From Deltaproteobacteria bacterium (lineage in GTDB: Bacteria; Myxococcota; JACRCW01; JAFGSX01): 44,335 nucleotides of DNA. The DNA lies in contig JAFGSX010000539.1 of the NCBI GenBank assembly GCA_016934455.1, forward strand, positions 1 to 44,335, given 5' to 3'. Position numbers and translations under genes: made by a program. Below, one piece after another: positions 30,528-38,751 of this stretch. Every line of letters begins with the position of its first letter. The stretch's first letter is position 1. Below the pieces are notes generated by a model. That model had not been told where the DNA came from and did not search any database. It worked only from the letters and a program-made list of their open reading frames with translations.

Positions 30528-31463
30528 CTAGGCTGTCAGCTCCCGCACGAGCTGCTTGCCACCCATCTTCTCTCCCAGCTCGAAGAGGGCGATGGCGGCG
30601 CACAGCCGCACCTTCTTGGAGGGGTCCTGCAGCGCCTTCTGCAGCGCCGGCGCGGCCTGGTTGCGCGCCATGACCCCCAGCCCGCCGATCTTGCCGCCGC
30701 TGTCGCGCCGCAGCATGCCCAGCGCGCGTGCGGCGTAGGCGCGCACGTCGTCGACAGCGGACGCCAGCGCCTCGATCAGCGGTGCCGTCGCCTTGGGCGA
30801 GCCGATGCGGCCGAGCGCCTCGCAGACGTTGGCGGCCACGAAGCCGCCTCTGAGCGCCGCGATCAGCCAGGGCAGGGCGCGCTCGTCGCCGCAGCGGCCG
30901 AGCGCCCAGGCCACGGCCGAGCCGACCTCGGGGTTGTTCGTCTTGAAGGCCTCGACCAGGTTGGGGACTACGCTCTGGTCGCCGATGTGGCCCAGGATCA
31001 GGGCGGCGCCGACGACCAGCCTGGGGTCCGGGTCGCGCAGGCTCTTGACCACCTCGGGAAAGATCTGCTGGTCGCCGATCTTGACCAGCGCCACCGCCGC
31101 CTGCCGCCGCACGGTCGGGCTGGCGTCGTCGAGCTTCTTGCGCAGCGGCCGCAGCGCGCGGGTGTCCCGCAGATCGCCCAGCGCCTCGACCGCGTCGATG
31201 CGCCGCACCACGTCGGCGTCGTCGAGCGCCGCGATCAGCTCGGGCACGGCCTCGCGGCCGCGGGCGATCTGGGCCCGAAACTGGTTCTCGGCAAAGGTGG
31301 CAAAAGAGGGATCGACTCGGCGCAGCGCGCTCAGAACGGCGTCGAGAGCGGGATCGCGGCCGGCGGCCATCGCCGGCGCCGCGGCAGCGGGCGGGGCGGG
31401 TGCCACCGGTCTGGCCTTGGGCGCGCCACCGCCCTTGGATTTGGATGCCGGTGCCTTGGCCAT
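30528..31463 (-). CDS. HEAT-repeat domain protein
   Basis: ATG 31463 is preferred because a GAGGGA ribosome binding site sits about 6 nt upstream; a start 39 bp earlier lacks one. The 311-residue product has a Lys/Ala/Pro-rich N-terminal tail (residues 1-40) and then six or seven HEAT/PBS-lyase-like repeats, easily seen as recurring units: VVRRIDAVEALGDLRD, TVRRQAAVALVKIGD, LVVGAALILGHIGD, EVGSAVAWALGRCGD, FVAANVCEALGRIGS, DVRAYAARALGMLRRD and KVRLCAAIALFELGE. Such scaffolds bind proteins in the cytoplasm. No partner is indicated by the neighbourhood. Confidence 0.88.
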   Translation of the reverse strand: MAKAPASKSKGGGAPKARPVAPAPPAAAAPAMAAGRDPALDAVLSALRRVDPSFATFAENQFRAQIARGREAVPELIAALDDADVVRRIDAVEALGDLRDTRALRPLRKKLDDASPTVRRQAAVALVKIGDQQIFPEVVKSLRDPDPRLVVGAALILGHIGDQSVVPNLVEAFKTNNPEVGSAVAWALGRCGDERALPWLIAALRGGFVAANVCEALGRIGSPKATAPLIEALASAVDDVRAYAARALGMLRRDSGGKIGGLGVMARNQAAPALQKALQDPSKKVRLCAAIALFELGEKMGGKQLVRELTA

Positions 31464-31554
31464 GACGATCCCTCGCGCCCTGCAATCGTGCGCGTTCATC
31501 ATGCCTGGATTGCGTGCGCTTGAGAAGAGGGGGAGCGGGCGGGTGCGGTCGCGA

Positions 31555-33639
31555 TCAATCCTCGTTGAACTTGTCGTAGATCTCCTTGACCAGCCTGGGA
31601 TCGACGTAGGGGTTGCGCTCGTTGGTGCCCGACCAGTCGTTGAAGTCGGCTGGCCGCCACAGGAAGTCGGGATTGCCGCTCTGCCAGCCGCTGTTGACCA
31701 CCTTGCCGCTGGCGTCGTACTCGAGCCAGTATTTGTAGCCCGTGCCGCTCTCGCTGGGTCCGTAATAGAGATCCATGTCGTACGAGACGACCTTGTTGCC
31801 GTCCTTGATCGGGCCGTTGTGGCCCGGCTCGGTCGGTCGGTCGGCGCCGGTCAGCTCGGTCGCGTTCTTGAGGTTGGCCTTCCACAGGTTGTAGTTCCAG
31901 ACGTGCGAGCCAGCGTCCTTGTCCGAGGCCAGCGGCCGCTTGTCCTCGCCCAGCCACTTGAGGATGGTGTTGTGGAACTCGTCGGCCGGCATGTCCTTGG
32001 AGTCCTCGCGCGAGATGGAGGCGATCTCGTTCGGCTGGTAGGTCTTGGTGGTGCCGTCGGGCTGGCGGATGGTGATCGGCTGGTCGATCTGGTTGAGGGT
32101 CATGACGTCGCCGCTGCGCCGCATGTCGGCGGTGCGGAACTCGACGTCGGTCTCGATGTTGCCGGAGATGGTGGCCCCGGTCTTGAGCCTGACCGTGTCG
32201 GCCTCCTCGTCGTAGCGGTTGCCGACAAAGTCGGTTCCGGATGCCTGGCTCTCGGAGACCGTGGTCAGCAGGCCCAGCATGTCCTGCTTGGTGAAGGTGA
32301 CGCCGTCGATCGTGACCGCGTCTTTCTTGGGCTCCTTGAACAGGATGCCGGCGAGCGCCACCTTGTCGCAGCTACCCCACCAGCCGGTGCTCTGTCTGCC
32401 GTCGACCTTGCCGTCGCCGCGGCCCGAGGTGTAGTAGACCTCCTGCGCCTGGTCGGCCGTCAGCTTGGTGCCGTCGGGCTTGCTGAACTCGAACCCGGTG
32501 ATGTTGCCGGCGGAGTCCCGGATCGCCTGCCGCGTCAGGTCGATGGTCCGGTCGCCCTCCTGGAGCTTGGGCTGGAAGGACGATCGGCTCCAGGCCGGCG
32601 CGAAGTTGCCGCGCGCGTCCAGGAAGTCGACCTTGACCCCCTCGCTCAGCTTGCCGTCGCCGTCGAAGTCGACGCCGGTGGTTATCTCGGCGTTCTGCTC
32701 GGACACCGACGAGCTGGGGATGTAGTGGCCCTGTTTGCTGTCGCCCACCAGCCAGTTGAGCGCCGGCTGCCGCTCGAACTCGAGCGCCTTGGCGCGGTCG
32801 TTCTGGCCGCGCGCCTGGAGCAGGTTGTCCAGCTTGTCGAGCGGCCCCTTCCTGGCCCACAGGTTGCTCGTCGGCGACCCGTCCTGCTCGGGATCGCCCG
32901 AGCCTGCCATCGGCCAGTAGGTGGTGGTCCACACCTTGTGGTCGGCCGCCATCTCGCGCTGATCGAACTTGCCCGCGTCGGTGGCGCGCGCGGCCTCTTT
33001 GAGGTCGCTGACGGTGTCGTGGTCGCGGTCAGCGGCGTCGTAGCCGCGCGCCGGGCTGTTGCGGCCCGCCTCCAGCAGCTTCTCGACCTCGGCGTCGACC
33101 CGGGTCGGATCTTGGCCCCGGCTCAACGCCTTGAGCTTGCCGCCGTACTCGGCAAACAGCTCCATCGCCTTCTCGGGCGTGTCGAACTCGGCGCCGCGCT
33201 CCTGGATCTCGCGGCGGAACGCCGGCGCCACGTCCTCCAGCTTGCTCAGGCGCGACACGCGGTCCGAGCGCAGCGCGGGCGGTTGCGGCGTGGCGGTCGG
33301 TGTCGGCGTTGGCCGCGGTGCCGGGGTCGGAGTCGGGGCTGGAGTCGTGGTCGTGGTCGGTGCCGGGGTCGGGGTCGAGGTCGGTGCCGGGGTCGGTACC
33401 GGTGCCGGCGTCGGGGCAATGCCCAGGAACGACTCGAGCTCGGCCCTGGCGTCCGGCTCGAGCTTGTCGGCGTGATCGCGCAGGATGTTGGCGAGGTCGG
33501 CTTTCTCGGTGCGCGACAGGCCACCGCCGTCGCGGAGCGCCTCGTCCTTGAGTTGGTTGACCTCGGTCTTGGTGATCTTGTTGTCGGCGACAATCGAAGG
33601 AAATAGATTGCGCAAACCCTTGTCGCGGATGATGGCCAT
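31555..33639 (-). CDS. Transglutaminase-elicitor-like (papain-fold) protein with Pro/Thr linker
   Basis: The 694-residue protein starts at ATG 33639 with AGAGG and GGAGG sites upstream. Residues 1-70 are helical (ITKTEVNQLKDEALRDGGGL). Residues about 75-120 are a repetitive Pro/Thr linker. Residues about 230-600 hold a large domain with HKVWTTTYWPMAGSGD and GPLDKLDNLL, then STGWWGSCDKVALAGILF (Cys 424) and SDKDAGSHVWNYNLW (His 579). That order matches the transglutaminase elicitor family (Phytophthora TGase-type, Cys-His-Asp). A DGKLSEG element and a DRDHDTVSD segment look calcium-binding. No signal peptide is evident, odd for a cross-linking enzyme. A secreted or toxin-like role is possible; enzymatic activity is inferred from motifs only. 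Confidence 0.62.
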   Translation of the reverse strand: MAIIRDKGLRNLFPSIVADNKITKTEVNQLKDEALRDGGGLSRTEKADLANILRDHADKLEPDARAELESFLGIAPTPAPVPTPAPTSTPTPAPTTTTTPAPTPTPAPRPTPTPTATPQPPALRSDRVSRLSKLEDVAPAFRREIQERGAEFDTPEKAMELFAEYGGKLKALSRGQDPTRVDAEVEKLLEAGRNSPARGYDAADRDHDTVSDLKEAARATDAGKFDQREMAADHKVWTTTYWPMAGSGDPEQDGSPTSNLWARKGPLDKLDNLLQARGQNDRAKALEFERQPALNWLVGDSKQGHYIPSSSVSEQNAEITTGVDFDGDGKLSEGVKVDFLDARGNFAPAWSRSSFQPKLQEGDRTIDLTRQAIRDSAGNITGFEFSKPDGTKLTADQAQEVYYTSGRGDGKVDGRQSTGWWGSCDKVALAGILFKEPKKDAVTIDGVTFTKQDMLGLLTTVSESQASGTDFVGNRYDEEADTVRLKTGATISGNIETDVEFRTADMRRSGDVMTLNQIDQPITIRQPDGTTKTYQPNEIASISREDSKDMPADEFHNTILKWLGEDKRPLASDKDAGSHVWNYNLWKANLKNATELTGADRPTEPGHNGPIKDGNKVVSYDMDLYYGPSESGTGYKYWLEYDASGKVVNSGWQSGNPDFLWRPADFNDWSGTNERNPYVDPRLVKEIYDKFNED

Positions 33640-33671
33640 TGCCTCTGACCTCCACTAAGCGGCGTCAAGAC

Positions 33672-33701
33672 TCTATAGCGGGAAGAGCTTGAATTTGTCG
33701 C
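33672..33701 (-). promoter_or_regulatory. Possible sigma-70-like promoter for the transglutaminase-elicitor-like gene
   Basis: On the minus strand, TATAGA (33677 to 33672) is preceded by an 18-nt spacer and GCGACA (33701 to 33696), four of six bases matching the -35 consensus. It lies 33 bp upstream of the start at 33639. The -35 end touches the 17-bp tandem array. Confidence 0.4.
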
Positions 33702-33768
33702 GGCGGCCGGTGCTCAACGGCGGCCGGTGCTCAACGGCGGCCGGTGCTCAACGGCGGGCGGTGCTCAA
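33701..33768. repeat. Four tandem 17-bp repeats spanning the end of pdxA
   Basis: The unit CGGCGGCCGGTGCTCAA occurs at 33701, 33718, 33735 and, with one change (GGGCGG for GGCCGG), at 33752, with a partial fifth unit after it. Each unit places a TGA on the minus strand (TCA at 33714, 33731, 33748, 33765). Because 17 is not a multiple of 3, successive TGAs fall in all three frames. The last is the stop of pdxA. Confidence 0.95.
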
Positions 33769-34673
33769 CGGCGGGCGGCGGATCGGCGCTGGGCGATCTC
33801 GGCGGCCAGCCGCAGCGCCTCCAGCATGCTGCTCGGATCGGCGATCCCCTGTCCGGCCCGGTCGCGCGCGGTGCCGTGCTGGCAACTGGTGCGGATGGCG
33901 CGCAGGCCGAGCGTGAGCTGCACCCCTTCCCGGGGCGCCAGCGCCTTGAATCCAACCAGCCCCTGATCGTGGTAGCAGGCGAGCGCGCCGTCGTGCTCGA
34001 GCGCGCCGCGGCCGGCATTGGCGAAGTAGCCATCCGCCGGCCACGGCCCGCTGACGTCGAAACCGGCGCGGCGGGCTTCGTCGACGGCCGGCCGCAGCAG
34101 CCGCTCCTCGTCGTTGCCGATCAGCCCATCCTCGCCGGCGTGGGGGTTTAGCCCGAGCAAGGCGATGCGCGGCCGCTCCACCCCCAGGTCGTCGCGCAGT
34201 CCGCGGTCGAAGATGGCGATGCGGCGCACGATGCCGGTGACGCCGAACTCGGCCAGCAGCCGCGGCACCTCGCCGATCGGGATGTGCACGCTCAGCAGCG
34301 CGATCCGCAGCCGGCCCGCGACAAAGGTCATCAGCGGGGTGCCCTGAAAGCGGTAGCCCAGGTAGCCGGTCTGACCCATGAACGGCCCGCCGTCGATGTC
34401 GAGCAGCGCGGTCTTGTGCAAAGGCGCGGTGCACAGCGCGTCGGCGCGGCCATCGATCACGGCGTCGACGGCGCGGTGCAGAGCCTCGCCGGCGGCGTGC
34501 GCGGCCTCGGCCTCGGTGCAGCGGGCGACGTGCGGCGGCTGCAGCAGCGCCGGATCTCCGAACACCAGCGGCTCGAGCTGGTCGGTGATGCCGGGCGCGG
34601 CCAGCGCGGCGGCCACCACCTCGGGCCCTACTCCCCGGGGGTCACCGAGCGAGATCGCGATGCGCGGTTTCAT
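33765..34673 (-). CDS. pdxA: 4-hydroxythreonine-4-phosphate dehydrogenase
   Basis: The 302-residue enzyme carries the PdxA motifs ISLGDPRGVGPEVV, CTAPLHKTAL, GQTGYLGYRF, LGLNPHAGEDGLIGND, ACYHDQGLVGFK and the Zn/substrate-binding end RTSCQHGTARDRAGQG. It oxidises 4-phosphohydroxy-L-threonine in the deoxyxylulose-independent step of the DXP-dependent pyridoxal phosphate pathway, in the cytoplasm. The ATG overlaps the stop of the surA-like gene (ATGA), reproducing the surA-pdxA order of proteobacteria. The product is a little shorter than the usual 320-330 residues, ending AQRRSAARR where a tandem repeat supplies the stop. Confidence 0.95.
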   Translation of the reverse strand: MKPRIAISLGDPRGVGPEVVAAALAAPGITDQLEPLVFGDPALLQPPHVARCTEAEAAHAAGEALHRAVDAVIDGRADALCTAPLHKTALLDIDGGPFMGQTGYLGYRFQGTPLMTFVAGRLRIALLSVHIPIGEVPRLLAEFGVTGIVRRIAIFDRGLRDDLGVERPRIALLGLNPHAGEDGLIGNDEERLLRPAVDEARRAGFDVSGPWPADGYFANAGRGALEHDGALACYHDQGLVGFKALAPREGVQLTLGLRAIRTSCQHGTARDRAGQGIADPSSMLEALRLAAEIAQRRSAARR

Positions 34674-35704
34674 GGGTGCGCCTTTGGCGGCGGTGCCGGT
34701 CGCGGCTGCTGCTCGGGCCGCGGTGCCGGCGTCTCCAGCCGCAGCTCGATGTGCGAGCCCTGCTTGAGCTCATCGATGTAGCGTTTGAACGCCACCTCGA
34801 CCTCCTCCTGGTAGATCTGGTCGCGCAACTGTTGCTCGACCTGCGAGAGCTCGCCGACGTCGCCGGTCTTGCGCTCGACCAGCCGGATCACGTGCCAGCC
34901 CAGCGGCGTCCGCACCGGTTCGCTGATCTCGCCCGGCCTGAGAGCGAACGCCGCGTTCTCGAACGACTCGACTATGTCGCCGCGCCTGAAGAAGCCCATG
35001 TCGCCGCCGTGCTTGGCGCTGACGTCGTCCGACAGCTCGTTCGCCAACCCGGCGAAATCCTCGCCCGCCCGCGCCCGCTGTACCGCCTGGGCGGCGCGCT
35101 GCTGCTGCCGCGCCTCCTCCTCGGAGCTGGCGCCGGGCGCCAACGCGAACAGGATGTGCTGGACGTGGATCTGCACGTCCTGACCGGCGGCCGCGCGCTG
35201 CCGGTGATACAGGCTCTGCACGTCCTGCTCCGACACCTGCACCTTGGAGCGCACCTTGAGGTTGATGATCTTGAGCTTGAGCAACTGTTTGTGCATGCCG
35301 GCGCGGTACTCGGCCAGCGTCATGCCCTGGCTCCGCAGGATCTGCTCGAGCTGCTGCTGGGTCACGCCGTTGCGCGCGCGCAGGTCGTCGACCACGCTGT
35401 CGATCTCGCGCTCGCTGACGTCGATCTTGAGGATCCGCACCTGCTGATCGAGCAGCCGGTCGGCGACCAGAGTGTCGAGCACCTCGCGCCGGATCGCGGC
35501 CGTCTGCTGGACGCGCTCCGAAACGCCGAGGGTCGCCGGCAGCCGCGCCAGCAGCGGCGCGGTGGCCTTCTCCAGCTCGTCGAGAAAGATGATGTCGTCG
35601 TTGATCACTGCGACGATGCGGTTGATCAGGCGCTCGTTGCTGGCGGCTCCGGCGGCGGCGAGCGCGGCGAGCAGGCCGAGCGCGCTGACCAGCAGGCGGT
35701 TCAC
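34670..35704 (-). CDS. surA: SurA-like periplasmic peptidyl-prolyl isomerase/chaperone
   Basis: A 344-residue protein starting with GTG 35704, whose bases overlap the TGA of the upstream isomerase gene. A signal peptide (MNRLLVSALGLLAALAAAGA) precedes the SurA N-terminal chaperone region (NRIVAVINDDIIFLDELEKA, then VADRLLDQQVRILKIDVSER). One parvulin rotamase domain sits at about residues 175-275, with VQHILFALAPG, LANELSDDVSAKHGGDMGFF and TPLGWHVIRLVERK. The C-terminus is a Pro-rich tail. SurA helps fold outer-membrane barrels. Adjacent pdxA supports the name. Confidence 0.88.
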   Translation of the reverse strand: MNRLLVSALGLLAALAAAGAASNERLINRIVAVINDDIIFLDELEKATAPLLARLPATLGVSERVQQTAAIRREVLDTLVADRLLDQQVRILKIDVSEREIDSVVDDLRARNGVTQQQLEQILRSQGMTLAEYRAGMHKQLLKLKIINLKVRSKVQVSEQDVQSLYHRQRAAAGQDVQIHVQHILFALAPGASSEEEARQQQRAAQAVQRARAGEDFAGLANELSDDVSAKHGGDMGFFRRGDIVESFENAAFALRPGEISEPVRTPLGWHVIRLVERKTGDVGELSQVEQQLRDQIYQEEVEVAFKRYIDELKQGSHIELRLETPAPRPEQQPRPAPPPKAHP

Positions 35705-36666
35705 GGTGTGGCCTCCGCGTTCTCGGCGCCGACCAGCCGGGCCAGCGCGTCTACCTGGCGCACGATCTTGGCGCGCTGCTGCAGCTCGGCGAGGTAGCGC
35801 TGCACGGCCTGTCGGCGGCGCTCCTTGGCCAGCTCCAGCGCCACGTCCTCGCGCGCCTCGTCGAAGCTGCGCTGCTCGGCCGCGCGCTTCTCGACCAGCT
35901 TGAACAGGTGGTAGCCGTACTCGCTCGGCACCACGTCGGACATGGTTCCGGGCTCGAGCGCGAAGCAGATCTGGTCGAAGATCGGCGGCATCACGCCGCG
36001 GCCGAAAAAACCGAGATCGCCGCCCTGGCTCGCCTCGGGCGCGATCGAGTAGTTGCGCGCCAGCTCCTCGAACGCGGTCTTGGCCGCCCGCTCGCGCAGT
36101 TGCTCGGCCTCCTCGCGCGTGCGCACCACGATCTGCCGCGCGTGGACCTGTTCGGGCACGCTGAAGCGGCCGCGGTTGGCTTCGTAGTAGGCGCGCAGCT
36201 CATCGTCGCTGGCCGGCTGGCTGGCGGCGGCGTGGCTGCTCAACAGGCGCTCGATGCGCATGCGCTCGCTCACCCGCTCCCCGAGCAGGCCGGGCGTCAG
36301 GTAGTTGCGGTGCAGCATCTCCTGAAAGTCGCGCGGTCGATAGCCCCGCGCCACGCGCTCTATCTCCTCCGCCGTCTCCTCCGCGGCGACCGCGATCTGC
36401 TCGCGGTCGGCCTCGGCCAGCAGCAGCTTCTCGAGGATCAGATTCTCGAGCAACGCGCTGGCGACCTCCACCCGCGACTTGGCGGTCGCGTCGGGCGCGT
36501 GGAAGCGCCTTAGCTCGCGCTGCAGTTGGTAGGCGAATATCGGCGCACCGTCGACGGTGGCGACGGCCTCGGGCGGGGTCGGCTCGGTCGCCGACCGCGA
36601 GCAGGCGCCGAGCGCGATCGCGGCGAGGGCGCCGAGCGCGCGCAGCCTGGCAGCGCGCGGGTGCAT
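35701..36666 (-). CDS. Parvulin-type peptidyl-prolyl isomerase, lipoprotein
   Basis: The 321-residue lipoprotein (signal to LGALAAIALGAC) has an N-terminal SurA-like helical domain (PIFAYQLQRELRRFHA, LILEKLLLAEADRE) and a parvulin domain (VHARQIVVRTREEAEQ, ASQGGDLGFFGRGVMPPIFD, EYGYHLFKLVEKRA). It is anchored to a membrane by lipid, like PrsA. Its ATG overlaps the stop of the gene before it by one base (TGATG) and its stop overlaps the surA-like GTG start, so three isomerases are made as one coupled unit. It is distinct in sequence from both neighbours. Confidence 0.88.
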   Translation of the reverse strand: MHPRAARLRALGALAAIALGACSRSATEPTPPEAVATVDGAPIFAYQLQRELRRFHAPDATAKSRVEVASALLENLILEKLLLAEADREQIAVAAEETAEEIERVARGYRPRDFQEMLHRNYLTPGLLGERVSERMRIERLLSSHAAASQPASDDELRAYYEANRGRFSVPEQVHARQIVVRTREEAEQLRERAAKTAFEELARNYSIAPEASQGGDLGFFGRGVMPPIFDQICFALEPGTMSDVVPSEYGYHLFKLVEKRAAEQRSFDEAREDVALELAKERRRQAVQRYLAELQQRAKIVRQVDALARLVGAENAEATP

Positions 36667-37697
36667 CACTTGGTGGGCGGCGGCGCTGGCGCCTGGTCGA
36701 CACCGGCCTGCTGCTGCGCGCCCGGCGGCGTCAGCGGCCCGGGCGGCGGCAATCCACCGGGCACCGCCTGCGGCGTACCGAGGATCTTGACCGCGGCCAG
36801 TTGCTGCTCGTCGATGGAGACGCCGGCCTTGGCCTTGAGATCTTCGATGAACTTGTTGAAGGCCTCGGTCCGCTTGTCGCGGTAGAGGCGGTTCTTGATC
36901 TGGGTCTTCACCTGGTCGAGGGTGCGGTCGATCGCCGGTCGGCGGCCGGTCTGCTGCAGCAGGTGAAAGCCCGCCTTGCCGCTGACGACGTCGGACTGGT
37001 CGTTGAGGTTCTTGAGCGCGAAGGCGGCATCGGCGAACGCCTTGCCGTACTCCTGCTCGAACTCGGCCTGCGTCATGTAGCGCAGATCGCCGCCGTTGTC
37101 CTTGGTGGCGGCGTCGGCCGAGTACTGCTTGGCCAGGGTGCGAAACGCCATCTGGTCCTGTTTCTTGTCCCGGAGCTCCTTGCGCACTTTGTCGGCCTGC
37201 TGCTTGGCAGCGGCCTGGTCGTCGCCGAAGGGAACGAAGATGTGCGCCACGCGCACCATCTCCGGCTTGTGGTACTCGTCGGGGTGTTGCTGGTAGTACG
37301 TCTCGGCCTCGGCATTGGAGATATCCTCGAGCTTGACCCGGTTGTCGAATTCGTCGCGGGTCAGCTTCTGGACGATGATCTTCTTCAGGCTGTCCTGGAT
37401 CTCGGGGTCCTTGTCCAGCCCGCGGCGCAGCGCCTCCTGCGCCAGCAGCTCGAACCGGACCTGGTTGTCGAGGTACTCCCTGCGCTTCTCGACGTCGGCG
37501 TAGCGCGAGCGGATGAACGGGCTCTGCTGGTTGAGTTTTTCCTCGAACTCCTCGACCGTGATCACGGTCGAGCCGACCTTGGCCAGCGTGGTGCCGCCTT
37601 TTTTGGCGGCCGGGGCGCCGCCGGGCTTCTGCTGCGCCGGGCAGGCGAGCAAGGTGCAAAGGGCCACTGCCAAAACGAGACTGAATGCGTGCCGCAT
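36666..37697 (-). CDS. Parvulin-type peptidyl-prolyl isomerase, lipoprotein
   Basis: The first gene of the isomerase cluster: 343 residues, a lipoprotein signal (MRHAFSLVLAVALCTLLAC) and a strong GAGGAG ribosome binding site about 7 nt before ATG 37697. The N-terminal region (TTLAKVGSTVITVEEFEEKL, then FELLAQEALRRGLDKDPEI) is the SurA/PpiD-like chaperone half. The parvulin domain lies at about residues 155-260 (VRVAHIFVPFGDDQAAAKQQ, NGGDLRYMTQAEFEQEYGKA, VSGKAGFHLLQQTGRR). A Pro/Gly/Gln-rich tail ends the protein. It probably works in the periplasm on outer-membrane or secreted clients alongside the two downstream isomerases. Confidence 0.88.
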   Translation of the reverse strand: MRHAFSLVLAVALCTLLACPAQQKPGGAPAAKKGGTTLAKVGSTVITVEEFEEKLNQQSPFIRSRYADVEKRREYLDNQVRFELLAQEALRRGLDKDPEIQDSLKKIIVQKLTRDEFDNRVKLEDISNAEAETYYQQHPDEYHKPEMVRVAHIFVPFGDDQAAAKQQADKVRKELRDKKQDQMAFRTLAKQYSADAATKDNGGDLRYMTQAEFEQEYGKAFADAAFALKNLNDQSDVVSGKAGFHLLQQTGRRPAIDRTLDQVKTQIKNRLYRDKRTEAFNKFIEDLKAKAGVSIDEQQLAAVKILGTPQAVPGGLPPPGPLTPPGAQQQAGVDQAPAPPPTK

Positions 37698-37794
37698 GAT
37701 CGACTCCTCGCGCCGCACAACAGTTGTGCCGCCCCCTCGGTAGCAGACCGCTCCTCGCCGCGCAACCCCGGGCCTTCGCCGCACCGGCCCCGCC

Positions 37795-38676
37795 TCATTC
37801 CTTCCAGGTGCGCAGCGCGTCGCGCAACTCGAACAGGAATGGATTTTTCTTGAGCGCCAGCGCTGCGGTCTGCCGCGCGCCCGCGCCGTCCTTTTTCTCG
37901 AACGCCTGCTGGGCGACCCGGGCCAGCCGCTGGCTCTCCTCGGCATTGGCCGGGAACGCCTGCTCCCACTGCCGCTGCACCTCGGCCCGCACCCCGGGCC
38001 AGCGGGCGACCAGGTCGGCAAGCTGCTCGGGCGGCAGGTTGCTCGACCGGAACAGGTAGCTGCCGCGCCGGGTCGGATCGCGCAGCACGGCCGCCGCGCG
38101 CTCGGCCGCGTTCTTGGCGCCGGCGATGCGCTGGCGAAGCTGCGGCGTGACGTCGGTGCGCGCCAGCAGGGCGGCCAGCGCCCGGGTGCGCATCTCGACC
38201 GCCACCTCGATCTCGACCTCGTCGGCCTGGAGGTCGATGCCGAGCACCGCGTACAGATCGCCCCTGCGGTTACCGCGCTCGACCTGGTCGACGATGTGGG
38301 TGTCGAACGGTGCGTCGCCCAGCTCCTGGTCGAGCCGCGCCCGCACGCCGTCGAGATAGCTCTCCAGCCGGTCGCGTTTTTCCAGATCCAGGTCGCTGAA
38401 CTGCACGCCGACCCCGGCGGCGCAGCCCCAGGCCGCAGCCTGCTCCCGGGTGACGATGTGCACCACCTCGCCCTCGATCTGCAGCGCACCGCCCTTCTCC
38501 ACCTCGAGCGTGATCTCGATGCGCGATCGCAGCGCGAATGGCTGATCGGTCTCGACGAACAGGCCGCCGCGCGAGATGTCCTTGAGGTAGAGATCGAACA
38601 GCGCCTGCCGATCGGCAAGCTGGACCCTGGCCCGCTGGTTGACCGGCAGTCTCTCGTGCTCGCGGGTTCCCACCAC
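37795..38676 (-). CDS. PilZ-domain protein with degenerate J-like C-terminal region
   Basis: The start is GTG 38676 or 38673 behind an AGGGGAACGGAG stretch. Residues 1-100 of the 293 are a PilZ domain: REHERLPVNQRARVQL (the RxxxR-type motif appears as REHER), DISRGGLFVETDQPF (the D/NxSxxG motif) and GVGVQFSDLDLEKR, a set seen in myxobacterial TIGR02266-type proteins and expected to bind cyclic di-GMP. Residues about 125-220 contain GDLYAVLGIDLQADEVEIEV and VLRDPTRRGSYLFRS, which mirror a J-domain's beginning and end but lack the HPD tripeptide. The C-terminus (QQAFEKKDGAGARQTAALAL) is TPR-like. Likely a second-messenger-responsive adaptor; inference only. Confidence 0.8.
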   Translation of the reverse strand: MVGTREHERLPVNQRARVQLADRQALFDLYLKDISRGGLFVETDQPFALRSRIEITLEVEKGGALQIEGEVVHIVTREQAAAWGCAAGVGVQFSDLDLEKRDRLESYLDGVRARLDQELGDAPFDTHIVDQVERGNRRGDLYAVLGIDLQADEVEIEVAVEMRTRALAALLARTDVTPQLRQRIAGAKNAAERAAAVLRDPTRRGSYLFRSSNLPPEQLADLVARWPGVRAEVQRQWEQAFPANAEESQRLARVAQQAFEKKDGAGARQTAALALKKNPFLFELRDALRTWKE

Positions 38677-38751
38677 CGCTCCGTTCCCCTCTGGTCACAT
38701 CCAATCTACCGCGGGTTCTGGGTCTGCGGCCAGCCTTGCGCGCCGGCCGCG

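Noticed and set aside
30793-33606. 937-codon plus-strand frame opposite the HEAT and transglutaminase-elicitor-like genes
   Set aside because: It crosses two real genes in antisense and the gap between them, and shows no recognisable domain.
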